Positions 32,867 through 41,129 of a DNA stretch of 49,987 bases are shown piece by piece. Position 1 is the stretch's first letter; each line of letters opens with the position of its first letter. Origin of the DNA: Candidatus Neomicrothrix sp. UBA814. GTDB taxonomy: Bacteria > Actinomycetota > Acidimicrobiia > Acidimicrobiales > Poriferisodalaceae. The translations under genes were made by a program, and so were the position numbers. Below the pieces are notes generated by a model. The model was given only the letters and a program-made list of their open reading frames with translations. It searched no databases and was not told where the DNA came from. The stretch is taken from positions 5,468-55,454 of the forward strand of contig DBIA01000026.1 in assembly GCA_002296525.1 (NCBI GenBank), read 5' to 3'.

Positions 32867-34675
32867 ATGAAACCAAAATGGTTAAAGATCATCGCATCGT
32901 TTTTCGCGATTGCGTTGATTGCGGCTGCCTGTGGAGGTAGCGACTCGGAGTCATCTGACTCCACAAGCACTTCAGAAAGTGCAACCGAATCAACCGAAGA
33001 AGAAGTCATCGAATCCGGCACAGAAGCCGAGGGTGATGTCGACACGGAGGTTGAGGAAGTAGTCGAAGAGAGCAGCTACGGCGGCTCTTTGACAATAGGC
33101 CTAGAAGCAGAAGCAACTGGCCTTCGCCCATGGGAAGATTCCTGTTCATCGCCTTGTCTGACAATGATCGGCGCGCTCTTCGACACAGTGACTCAAATCC
33201 GAGCCGATGGGACTGTAGGCCCATGGCTAGCGACTGATTGGTCCGCCAATGAAGACTTCACCGAGTGGACTTTCAATCTTGTAGAAGGGGTGACCTTCCA
33301 CAATGGAAAACCATTCACCGCTCAAACTTTGGTTGACATGTTCCCACTACAGCAGGTTGGTGCGGCAGCAGGCGGAGTCGTAACGGCGGCAGCACTCACC
33401 GAGGTAATCGCTGTTGATGAAACAACCGTGAAGTACGTGCTCGGTTCCGCTCATTCCGCTTTTCCTTCGTTCTTAGTACAACCACAGCTAGGAGCTGTTT
33501 TCGACCCCGAGCTAGCAAGCGCAGATTTCGATGGATATTCAATGAACCCAGTTGGAACCGGCGCTTTTATGATGGAGAAGCGCGACCTCGACAATGAGAC
33601 CGTGGTCGTCCGCAACCCCAACTATTGGATGGCCGACGCTGACGGCAACCAATTGCCATATCTTGACTCGGTCAACTTCCGACCAATTCCTGATGAAGGC
33701 ACCCGCTTAGATTCATTGCTTTCGGGCACAACTCAAGCGATGCAAACCCTGCGTCAAGGCACGATCCGAGACGCTCGCGCAGCTAAGGCAGACGGCGCCG
33801 ATATTGTCCTCCTTGAATTCCAGGGAAACAACGTCGGTGGCGGCATGTACAACCTGAACAATCCTCCGTTGGACGACGTACGAGTCCGCAAGGCGCTGAC
33901 TCAGATGAACAATCAGGAGGCGACCATTGAGGCGTTGGGTGGTACCGGGATTTCCCTACCAGGCACACAGTGGTTCAGCCCTGACAGCCCCTGGTACTCA
34001 GAAAAGGTGGCTGCAGCATGGCCGAAGTTCGATTATGAAGCTGGCCAGGCACTGCTGAAGGAGTACATCGATGACCCAGAGCGTTCCGACGGGAAAGCCG
34101 TCGGGGAAAAGATCGAGGTCGAGCTGTCATGCCCTCCAGATCCAACACTGATTGCCGCTGTACAAGTTTCAGAGCAACTATGGACTGCAACCGGCATGGT
34201 TGACGTGACCTTGACTAACTACGACCAGCAAACACACATCAACTACGCACTTGGAGCGCCACCAGACTTCCAAGGATCGCATAGTGTTCACTGCTGGCGC
34301 TGGTCAAACAACCTCGACCCATCGACTGAACTCAACCGGCAATTAGCTCCCCATACTCTGGCAGTAGCAGCTGCTTACGGCCTTGACGGAATCTTTACCC
34401 CAACTAACTTCTTCAACTATTTCGATATTGAGGTATTCGGCGCACTGGTCAAAGCGATCGGCACCGACGTCTTCGAGGAGCGTTATGCCTTGTACGAAAT
34501 GGTGATGATGAAGTTCGCCACCGATCTCCCCGTTTACTACTCAGGACATACTGCGACATTGCTCGCGCTAGAAGCTGGGATCGAGGGAATCAATGGTTGG
34601 GTACTTCCTGATGGGACATTTGGTGGGCAAGGTTGGTCCGTACCTCAGCTCAATCAAGCTTTCTTGACCAACTGA
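32867..34675 (+). CDS. Peptide-type ABC transporter substrate-binding lipoprotein (family 5)
   Basis: Extracytoplasmic solute-binding protein, 602 residues. Signal peptide residues 1-23 with lipobox IAAAC, then a 50-residue Ser/Thr/Glu/Asp-rich acidic linker before YGGSLTIGLEAEATGLRPWED. The family-5 features are VRKALTQMNNQEATIEALGG, GVTFHNGKPFTAQTLVDMF, PYLDSVNFRPIPDEGTRLDSLLSG and NPNYW. An AGGGAGGG ribosome site lies seven bases before ATG. Solutes may be di/oligopeptides, nickel, opines or sugars; the sequence does not decide. It is separated from the permeases by 43 bases and sits mid-operon, immediately after a hairpin. Confidence 0.93.
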   Translation: MKPKWLKIIASFFAIALIAAACGGSDSESSDSTSTSESATESTEEEVIESGTEAEGDVDTEVEEVVEESSYGGSLTIGLEAEATGLRPWEDSCSSPCLTMIGALFDTVTQIRADGTVGPWLATDWSANEDFTEWTFNLVEGVTFHNGKPFTAQTLVDMFPLQQVGAAAGGVVTAAALTEVIAVDETTVKYVLGSAHSAFPSFLVQPQLGAVFDPELASADFDGYSMNPVGTGAFMMEKRDLDNETVVVRNPNYWMADADGNQLPYLDSVNFRPIPDEGTRLDSLLSGTTQAMQTLRQGTIRDARAAKADGADIVLLEFQGNNVGGGMYNLNNPPLDDVRVRKALTQMNNQEATIEALGGTGISLPGTQWFSPDSPWYSEKVAAAWPKFDYEAGQALLKEYIDDPERSDGKAVGEKIEVELSCPPDPTLIAAVQVSEQLWTATGMVDVTLTNYDQQTHINYALGAPPDFQGSHSVHCWRWSNNLDPSTELNRQLAPHTLAVAAAYGLDGIFTPTNFFNYFDIEVFGALVKAIGTDVFEERYALYEMVMMKFATDLPVYYSGHTATLLALEAGIEGINGWVLPDGTFGGQGWSVPQLNQAFLTN

Positions 34676-34717
34676 TACCAATAGGCCCTTAATCGCGATC
34701 CCCAGGCAGGAATTCAC

Positions 34718-35674
34718 GTGTTCGGCAAAGTCTTAGCAGCTAAAACAGTCAGGCTTATCGCCACGCTGTTCGCTGTGTCACTACTGACTTTTCTGCTCGT
34801 TGAACAACTGCCTGGGGATCCGATTCTGGCTATCTTGCCGCCAGGGGGGCTGGACGACTTAGAAAATATTGAACGGATCCGCAAAGAACTTCGACTGGAT
34901 GACCCGGTCTTCACCCGCTATTTCCGTTGGGTAGGCAACGCCCTACAAGGAGACCTCGGGAAGTCCTACATCACCGATCAACCGGTAGCGGATGCAATCA
35001 AAGATCGCATTCCAGTAACGATGGAGTTAGCGCTGTTGGCGACCCTCATAGCCGCGCTACTAGCAATCCCGATCGGAGCTCTATCTGCATATAGAGAAGG
35101 CGGCTACTTCGATCGCGCGATGTCGGCCTTCACGACGGCCGCTCTTTCGATTCCTGGATTCTTGGCTGGTATTTTTTTCATCTGGCTATTCACTTTAAAA
35201 TTCAACTGGCTGCCTTCGACAGGATGGAATCGCATATCCGACAAAGGCCTTTTCGCCAACCTGCAAACAGCGATACTCCCAGCTGCATCATTAGCATTGG
35301 CCCCTTTGGCTATCAACGCCCGGTTGATCAGGGCCGACATGATAGGAACATTAAAGGAGGACTACATCCTTTCAGCTAAGGCAAAGGGATTACGCGACCG
35401 TTACATCCTTATGCGCCACGCCCTTAGGCCAAGTTCGCTTACCGCTATCACCGTCTTTGCCCTCCAGCTAGGTGGGCTAATCGGTGGAACCGTAGTCATC
35501 GAGACTGTTTTCGCTTTGCCAGGACTCGGAACTCGACTTATTAGCGGCATTTATCAACGCGACGTGATGATGATTCAAGGAATAACTCTTTTCATTGCAA
35601 CTGTGTATGTGGTCGTAAACGCACTCGTCGACCTTTTATACGCCATCCTTGACCCGCGAATTCGTAGGCAATGA
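34718..35674 (+). CDS. Peptide-type ABC transporter permease (DppB-like)
   Basis: Inner-membrane permease of 318 residues, BPD_transp_1 fold with six predicted helices. The N-terminal helix LIATLFAVSLLTFLLVEQLPGDP, LDDPVFTRYFRWVGNALQGDLGKSY (the DppB/OppB-type periplasmic loop), and the EAA-like motif DYILSAKAKGLRDRYILMRHALRP at ~210-233 fit. FALPGLGTRLISGIYQRD is the conserved C-terminal loop. GTG 34718 has GGCAGG seven bases upstream. The stop overlaps the DppC-like ATG by four bases (ATGA). Confidence 0.93.
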   Translation: MFGKVLAAKTVRLIATLFAVSLLTFLLVEQLPGDPILAILPPGGLDDLENIERIRKELRLDDPVFTRYFRWVGNALQGDLGKSYITDQPVADAIKDRIPVTMELALLATLIAALLAIPIGALSAYREGGYFDRAMSAFTTAALSIPGFLAGIFFIWLFTLKFNWLPSTGWNRISDKGLFANLQTAILPAASLALAPLAINARLIRADMIGTLKEDYILSAKAKGLRDRYILMRHALRPSSLTAITVFALQLGGLIGGTVVIETVFALPGLGTRLISGIYQRDVMMIQGITLFIATVYVVVNALVDLLYAILDPRIRRQ

Positions 35675-36558
35675 TGCGCAGGCTGGTTCGCAGGTTCGGA
35701 AATGCATTTACGGCGATGCCGCTCGTGGTCAAAGTCGCCTTACTCTGGCTGATCTTTATTGTGGCGGCCGCCATTTACAGCCGCCTTGACCGACTTTTCG
35801 GTCAAGCACTACCTCTACAAGACCCTTTTTATCAACCCTTTCTATTCGGAGAAGCATTGCCCGTTGAAGGTCCCTCCAGCTCCCATTTATTAGGTACCGA
35901 CGTGCTCTCGCGAGACAATCTTGCTCGCCTCTTACACGGTGGCTGGGTGTCATTAATTGTTGCCGGAACAGTAGTTATTTTCGGAGTCGCATTCGGAGGC
36001 TTCATCGGCGCGTTCGTTGGATATACACGCGGCAAAGCAGAAACCGTAACTATGGCTGCCCTCGATGTCATCCTCGCCTTTCCGCCGTTAGTCCTCCTAC
36101 TTGCGCTTGTCGCTGTATACAAGGTCCGCAATCTGACCATGATCGCTCTTGTCTTCGGAGTTTTGGGAATCCCGACCTATGTCCGAATAGCGAGAGCAAG
36201 CACCCTGGGAATAGCTGGACGCGAATTTGTCCAAGCCGCTGAAGCCATCGGCACTAAGCGGACGGCGATCCTTTTTCGTGAGATTATCCCGAACATTCTT
36301 CCCGCCCTTTTCGCGTATGCCCTCATTAATGCGGGATACGTCATCGTGGTGGAAGGCACCTTGTCGTACCTAGGTCTTAGCGTTCAAATACCCGAACCGA
36401 CCTGGGGGAACATGATCAACGAAGGTCGTAGAGACATCAGGCAGACGATCTTGCCAATTTTCTGGCCAGGCCTATTCCTGACCCTGACAGTCGTGTCTCT
36501 AAACCTTGTTGGCGATTGGCTTCAGCAACGTGTCGCTGTTCGCTCATCGGCTCTGTGA
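35671..36558 (+). CDS. Peptide-type ABC transporter permease (DppC-like)
   Basis: Second permease of the importer, 295 residues. The DppC/OppC-type N-terminus has one helix followed by LLGTDVLSRDNLARLLHGGWVSL, the well-conserved GTDxxGRD motif in a variant form. The EAA motif EFVQAAEAIGTKRTAILFREIIPN lies at ~189-212 and SYLGLSVQIPEPTWGNMINEGR at the C-terminal loop. Ends immediately at 36558; the convergent argG stop begins at 36559, with no base between, so terminators must lie inside coding sequence or act through both strands. Confidence 0.93.
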   Translation: MMRRLVRRFGNAFTAMPLVVKVALLWLIFIVAAAIYSRLDRLFGQALPLQDPFYQPFLFGEALPVEGPSSSHLLGTDVLSRDNLARLLHGGWVSLIVAGTVVIFGVAFGGFIGAFVGYTRGKAETVTMAALDVILAFPPLVLLLALVAVYKVRNLTMIALVFGVLGIPTYVRIARASTLGIAGREFVQAAEAIGTKRTAILFREIIPNILPALFAYALINAGYVIVVEGTLSYLGLSVQIPEPTWGNMINEGRRDIRQTILPIFWPGLFLTLTVVSLNLVGDWLQQRVAVRSSAL

Positions 36559-37884
36559 TCAATCCGCTGCATCCAACCCGAGCACATTGCCGCTGTCGAG
36601 AGTTCCAGTATCCCGATAGACATCCAGTTTTGAGCGACTGTCATCGATATCGAGATTACGCATGGTGAGCTGACCGATCCGATCGAGTGGACCGAAGGCT
36701 TGGTCCTCAACCCGCTCCATCGACAGACGGTCCGGCTCATACGTAAGGTTTGAGCCATCCGTGTCCATAATCGAATAATCGTCGCCGCGCCTCAATCGAA
36801 TAGTGACCGTGCCCGACACCGCTGATCCAACCCATCTCAACAGTGGTTCTCTCAGCATCAAACTTTGCGGATCGAACCAACGACCTTCATACAAAAGACG
36901 TCCTAGCCGTCTGCCCATAGTTCTGTAATTCTCAATCGTGTTCTCATTGTGAATAGCGGTCAGGAGGCGCTCGTAGCCGATATGCAGCAGAGCCAGTGCT
37001 GGTCCTTCATAGATACCACGCGACTTAGCTTCGATAATCCTGTTTTCGATCTGGTCACTCATACCTAGACCGTGACGGCCGCCGATCGCATTAGCTGCCT
37101 CTACCAATGCGACCTGGTCCGGGAAGGTGGCGCCGTTAATTGCTACGGGCCAACCCTGCTCGAACGTTAAAGCGACATCTTCTTCGACTATCTCAACATC
37201 GCTATCCCAATGAGCCACCCCCATGATGGGAGCGACAATTTCCATCCCACGGTTTAACTCTTCGAGCGCCTTCGCTTCATGCGTAGCGCCCCAAATATTT
37301 GCATCGGTGGAGTAGGCCTTCTCAACAGAATCCCGATAAGGAAGGTCTCTTGCGATCAAGAACTCGCTCATGCCAGTTCGCCCGCCGAGTTCGTCCACAA
37401 ACTGCGGGTCCAACCAGGGCTTATAGATCCTTAGGTCAGGATTTACCATCAGTCCGTATCGGTAAAACCGTTCAATGTCATTTCCTTTATAGGTGGATCC
37501 ATCACCCCAGATATCGACGCCGTCCTCTTTCATCGCTGCGACAAGCATTGTCCCTGTTACCGCTCTGCCAAGAGGAGTGGTATTGAAGTAGGTCTTGCCT
37601 GCGGTGGAAATATGGAATGCGCCGCACTGCAAGGCCATCAACCCCTCACGGACCAACTCCGTTCGACAGTCAACGATTCGAGCTTTTTCTGCTCCGTAGT
37701 GCAACGCCCGATCCGGTACACCCTCAAGATCCGGCTCGTCGTATTGACCTAGATCAGCGGTGTATGCAAACGGAATAGCACCGTGTTCTCTCATCCAAGC
37801 AACCGCTGCTGAGGTATCCAAACCGCCCGAAAAAGCGATCCCAACTCGTTCTCCCTGGGGAAGCGACATCAAAACCTTCGACAT
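36559..37884 (-). CDS. argG: Argininosuccinate synthase
   Basis: Arginine biosynthesis/urea-type step, ATP-dependent joining of citrulline and aspartate, 441 residues. P-loop IAFSGGLDTSAAVAWM at ~16-31, PFAYTADLGQYDEPD, ISTAGKTYFNTTPLGRAVTG and DGVDIWGDGSTYKGNDIERFYRYGL are diagnostic of the longer enterobacterial-type (ArgG type 2) rather than the ~400-residue type found in many actinobacteria. Hence possibly a lineage-specific or transferred copy, to be tested by phylogeny. No other arg gene is adjacent. It is divergent from the M20 deacylase across 91 bases; no ribosome site is obvious, but TACCGT lies nine bases before the ATG on the minus strand, so the leader may be very short. Confidence 0.96.
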   Translation of the reverse strand: MSKVLMSLPQGERVGIAFSGGLDTSAAVAWMREHGAIPFAYTADLGQYDEPDLEGVPDRALHYGAEKARIVDCRTELVREGLMALQCGAFHISTAGKTYFNTTPLGRAVTGTMLVAAMKEDGVDIWGDGSTYKGNDIERFYRYGLMVNPDLRIYKPWLDPQFVDELGGRTGMSEFLIARDLPYRDSVEKAYSTDANIWGATHEAKALEELNRGMEIVAPIMGVAHWDSDVEIVEEDVALTFEQGWPVAINGATFPDQVALVEAANAIGGRHGLGMSDQIENRIIEAKSRGIYEGPALALLHIGYERLLTAIHNENTIENYRTMGRRLGRLLYEGRWFDPQSLMLREPLLRWVGSAVSGTVTIRLRRGDDYSIMDTDGSNLTYEPDRLSMERVEDQAFGPLDRIGQLTMRNLDIDDSRSKLDVYRDTGTLDSGNVLGLDAAD

Positions 37885-37961
37885 AGGGAATTAACGGTAG
37901 GGCATAACACCTCGGTTGCCTTGCATAAGTTTGTTCTCCGAGCGTTTAGTATTGCCTTCTG

Positions 37962-37967
37962 AAGGGG
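37962..37967 (+). promoter_or_regulatory. Ribosome binding site fixing the M20 start
   Basis: AAGGGG lies eight bases upstream of GTG 37976. It decides in favour of GTG 37976 over the upstream in-frame TTG at 37916, whose encoded residues are not conserved. Confidence 0.6.
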
Positions 37968-37975
37968 TAACTGAC

Positions 37976-39112
37976 GTGGGAATAGCCGAACGGGTAGCTG
38001 AACTAGTACAAATTCCGAGCGTGAATCCGCTACAGGCGGGACCAAAATCTGGTGATGATGGAGAGCGCCTTTTATCGGACTGGTTGGCTAATCACACTGA
38101 AGCACTCGGGGCAGACGTCGTGGTAGACGAAGTGGAAGATGGCCGATGCAACGTATATGCACGTTTCGAGGGCACTTCGGATCGAGCCGTCACGGTCGAC
38201 GTCCACCTCGACACTGTGGGAGTGGAACACATGGAGGGTGATCCGTTTGACGGTCGAATCGAAGACGGCCGGGTATATGGACGCGGGTCAGTTGACACCA
38301 AACCCACGCTTGCCGTTGTGTTGCAAGTTTTAGAAGAGATGCGAGCGTTGGGCGAAAGACCGTCGCGAACAATCAACTTGGTCGGCACAGTATCCGAGGA
38401 AGGCGGGGGTCTCCTGGGGGCTGCTCGTTACCGAGACTGGCTTCTCGAACGAGGGCAAACTGTCGAACAGATAGTCGTTGCTGAGCCCACTATGTGTGCG
38501 CCGGTCCACGGCCACAAGGGAGGGATTGGGCTCGATGTAACCGTCCATGGACACGCAGCTCATTCATCGAAGCCACATCTGGGAGCTAACGCATTGAGCG
38601 CCGCCGCGCGAGTCGTGGTAGCGATTGACCAAGAACAGGAACGACTAGCTGCGCTAGAGGCAGCCACCCCGGTGGGTAAAGGCACGGTGTCGGTCACAGA
38701 ACTGGCAGGCGGTTTAGCTCGGAACATAATTCCGGACGCATGCACCTTATATGTCGGACGCCGCACTGCTCCCGAAGAGAACATCGACGAGGTCCGAGCG
38801 GCGCTGTGCAAGCTTATTGAAGACAGCGCTGCTCCGCTGTCAACGACGATCGAGGTGCTCTATGGCGATGGCAGTCCGGGCTTCTTTCAGGACCCGTCTT
38901 GTGACCTGGTGACTGTCTTAGCTCAGCTCGCGGATACAGCGCCAGCTACCGCAGAGTACGGATCAAACGCCCTGAAATACACTGAGGTCGCCGAACAACT
39001 AGTGGTTTTTGGACCGGGCTCAATTGATCAAGCCCATCAAGCAGTTGAGTGGGTCGATATCGATCAGCTCAATCGAGCTGTCGACATTTACCGAACTTGG
39101 TTCACTCAGTAG
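37976..39112 (+). CDS. M20-family metallo-deacylase (ArgE/DapE-like)
   Basis: Zinc-dependent amidohydrolase, 378 residues. VTVDVHLDTVGVEHM (~63-77) carries the first metal His and Asp, GRVYGRGSVDTKPTLAVVLQVLEEM the bridging Asp, VGTVSEEGGGLLGA the catalytic Glu pair, and VVAEPTMCAPVHGHKGGIGLDVTVHGHAAHSSKP the start of the dimerisation lid. ArgE (acetylornithine deacetylase), DapE (succinyl-diaminopimelate desuccinylase) and amino-acid carboxypeptidases share these motifs. Location opposite argG favours N-acetylornithine or N-acetylcitrulline, but this is only positional. Its end overlaps the convergent deoD stop by 11 bases. Confidence 0.87.
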   Translation: MGIAERVAELVQIPSVNPLQAGPKSGDDGERLLSDWLANHTEALGADVVVDEVEDGRCNVYARFEGTSDRAVTVDVHLDTVGVEHMEGDPFDGRIEDGRVYGRGSVDTKPTLAVVLQVLEEMRALGERPSRTINLVGTVSEEGGGLLGAARYRDWLLERGQTVEQIVVAEPTMCAPVHGHKGGIGLDVTVHGHAAHSSKPHLGANALSAAARVVVAIDQEQERLAALEAATPVGKGTVSVTELAGGLARNIIPDACTLYVGRRTAPEENIDEVRAALCKLIEDSAAPLSTTIEVLYGDGSPGFFQDPSCDLVTVLAQLADTAPATAEYGSNALKYTEVAEQLVVFGPGSIDQAHQAVEWVDIDQLNRAVDIYRTWFTQ

Positions 39113-39827
39113 ATTCTGCTTGCGCTGACGCAACTTGTAGCGCGAAATTAATCATTTCGTCCAGGGTGCTTTGCCGGTCTTCGGAGCTGAGGCGCGCTCC
39201 TGTAGTTAGATGGTCTGAAATAGTGACCAAACTCAACGCCTGTTTATTCTCGATCTGGGCTATCGCATATAGAGCGGCAGTTTCCATTTCTACGCAAAGG
39301 ATCCCGTCTGCGATCATCCGATCATTCAGACCTTCATCAGGCTCGTAAAAGATGTCCGAAGTGAACACAGTGCCGCTTTGCAAGCTCAATCCGCTTTCAG
39401 CCCCTAGAGCCATCGCATCATTAAGAAGAGCGACGGTAGGCACAAGCTCATATTCCGGTCCACCCAGCAGAAGTTCAGGCATCCGACTATTAGTAATGCA
39501 ACCGGAAGCAACAACCATGTCCCTGAGGTCAAGCTGGGGCGCGAATCCTCCCGCTGTACCAATACGAATGATGACCTCCACTTCAAAGGAACGGTAAAGC
39601 TCTGTGATGTAGATAGCTGCGGACGGCATGCCCATACCTGAAGGCATAACCGAGATCTCGTTTCCTTGATATCGACCCGTATAACCGGTCGCGTTGCGGA
39701 CGTCAGTAATTAGCCGGCTGTCCTGTAAGTAGTTATCGGCAATGTAGGCCGCTCGTCGCGGGTCCCCTGGCATGAGTACGACTTTTGCGAAGTCCCCGAC
39801 CTCGGCGTCTATATGGGGAGTTGACAT
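39102..39827 (-). CDS. deoD: Purine nucleoside phosphorylase, DeoD type
   Basis: Hexameric-type PNP of 241 residues that cleaves adenosine, inosine and guanosine with phosphate. Phosphate-binding MPGDPRRA at 19-26, RIGTAGGFAPQL at ~88-99, ribose-binding VEMETAALYAI at 179-189, and catalytic Asp205 in TISDHLTTG followed by Arg218, matching the E. coli Asp204/Arg217 pair. The sequence is complete. It begins one base after the ahcY stop, so AhcY and DeoD are one operon: AhcY produces adenosine plus homocysteine, DeoD turns the adenosine into adenine and ribose 1-phosphate. This removes the AhcY product that would otherwise drive the reverse reaction. Confidence 0.95.
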   Translation of the reverse strand: MSTPHIDAEVGDFAKVVLMPGDPRRAAYIADNYLQDSRLITDVRNATGYTGRYQGNEISVMPSGMGMPSAAIYITELYRSFEVEVIIRIGTAGGFAPQLDLRDMVVASGCITNSRMPELLLGGPEYELVPTVALLNDAMALGAESGLSLQSGTVFTSDIFYEPDEGLNDRMIADGILCVEMETAALYAIAQIENKQALSLVTISDHLTTGARLSSEDRQSTLDEMINFALQVASAQAESTE

Positions 39828-39828
39828 C

Positions 39829-41091
39829 TCAGCCCTCCGGCCCTAGTAGGTCATCGATCGTATCTTCTTGATGAGCTCCTCTATCTTCCAAGGAGATGCC
39901 GTGGAACGCCAACTTCGCCCTCGCTATTTCCGCGTCAATTGACTGGTCAATAACCTGAACTCCTTCATCCACAGCGCCTCGGGCTAGTTCGTGACAGCCC
40001 ACTCCTTGAACAGCGAATGAGAGGTCCATTATTTCAATCGGGTGCCCGAGGCCTCCAGCAATATTCACTAACGCCCCGTTGGCCAACACTAAGACTGAGT
40101 GGTTGCCGTCAAGCAGGTATTCGTCGATTCCTTGCCTCGATACTCGAAAGTCCACTGCTTCATCAGCGAGGGCTTCTACATCGATTTCGAGGTCGTGGTG
40201 GCCTGCGTTGGCCAGGATGACACCACTCTTCATTCTGGCGAAGTCTGGCCGGGACAAAGCTCGACGCCCACCTGTAGCAGTAATCACAAAATCAGCTAAC
40301 GGGAGGACCGTCTCAAGGTCTCCCACCTGATGACCGTCCATGAATGCTTCTAGGCCTTTGACCGGGTCCACCTCGACAACCCATGCGGTTCCGCCCAATG
40401 CTCGGACGTGGGCGGCGATTCCACGTCCGACCCAACCGTAACCAAGAATGCCTACGTCTTTGCCGGCCATCAACATATTGGTGAGGTTGAGAACCGCTTG
40501 GATAGTGCTCTGGCCCGTTCCGTATTTATTGTCGAACAGATGTTTACAGGCCGCATCGTTCGCAGCCAAGGCAGGGCAAGGCAATCTGCCCCGTCTCGCT
40601 AACTCAACAAGCCGCGATACACCTGTGGTCGTTTGTTCGGTTACACCTTGAAGTTCAGCGAACAGATCTGGGCGGTGGTTGGCCATGCGAATTGTGAGTT
40701 CGGCACCGTCGTCGATGATGAATTCTGGGCCAGTATCAGCAATCGCTAGTAAATCTTTTTCCCAGGCCGGGTAACCGCTACTTCGGGTCGAATGCACCTC
40801 GATCCCTCGATCTACCAGCGCGGCTGCAATCTCATCTCGCGTTGAGTGTGGGTTTGACCCAGCAACTACGACTTCAGCTCCAGCATCAGCAAGAACTGTT
40901 GCGAGAAATGCTGTTTTAGCTTCTAGATGCACGACCACAGCAACCCGTCGCCCTGCAAGTGCGCCATCGTGAAGTCGCTCCCGTAGGAATCCATCAACGA
41001 GAGGCGAGTGACGTCGGGCCCACTCGATCGCCATGTGACCCTGGGGCGCTAAATCAATATCCGAAATTCTTGAATTATTAACTACAGACAC
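39829..41091 (-). CDS. ahcY: Adenosylhomocysteinase, short archaeal/Thermotoga-like form
   Basis: S-adenosylhomocysteine hydrolase, 420 residues, with the short arrangement rather than the ~480-residue bacterial form. LEAKTAFLATVLADAGAEV is the N-terminal domain, with His55 in place; FIIDDGAELT is the substrate motif, CKHLFDNKYGTGQST has the conserved Lys183/Asp187/Asn188, the NAD loop is GYGWVGRG (217-224), and NAGHHDLEID carries the second His. Two features differ: GVTEQTTTG has Gln153 in place of the second Glu of EETTTG, and YGTGQ has Thr where the human enzyme has Cys195 (normal for the archaeal type). The start codon is GTG 41091. A missing acidic residue may shift activity, substrate (for example S-inosylhomocysteine) or nothing; see findings. 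Confidence 0.9.
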   Translation of the reverse strand: MSVVNNSRISDIDLAPQGHMAIEWARRHSPLVDGFLRERLHDGALAGRRVAVVVHLEAKTAFLATVLADAGAEVVVAGSNPHSTRDEIAAALVDRGIEVHSTRSSGYPAWEKDLLAIADTGPEFIIDDGAELTIRMANHRPDLFAELQGVTEQTTTGVSRLVELARRGRLPCPALAANDAACKHLFDNKYGTGQSTIQAVLNLTNMLMAGKDVGILGYGWVGRGIAAHVRALGGTAWVVEVDPVKGLEAFMDGHQVGDLETVLPLADFVITATGGRRALSRPDFARMKSGVILANAGHHDLEIDVEALADEAVDFRVSRQGIDEYLLDGNHSVLVLANGALVNIAGGLGHPIEIMDLSFAVQGVGCHELARGAVDEGVQVIDQSIDAEIARAKLAFHGISLEDRGAHQEDTIDDLLGPEG

Positions 41092-41117
41092 GAGATGAGT
41101 GTTGCACGTTATGACTC

Positions 41118-41123
41118 TATTCT
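41118..41123 (+). promoter_or_regulatory. -10 element (TATTCT) for the FAD monooxygenase gene
   Basis: TATTCT is followed by exactly six bases and then ATG 41130, the leaderless geometry. No ribosome site is present. It lies in the 38-base gap shared with ahcY, whose GTG start faces the other way. Confidence 0.45.
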
Positions 41124-41129
41124 TCTGCC

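Noticed and set aside
37916..37975. TTG 37916 as the start of the M20 deacylase
   Set aside because: The residues it adds are unconserved, while GTG 37976 has AAGGGG at the right distance.
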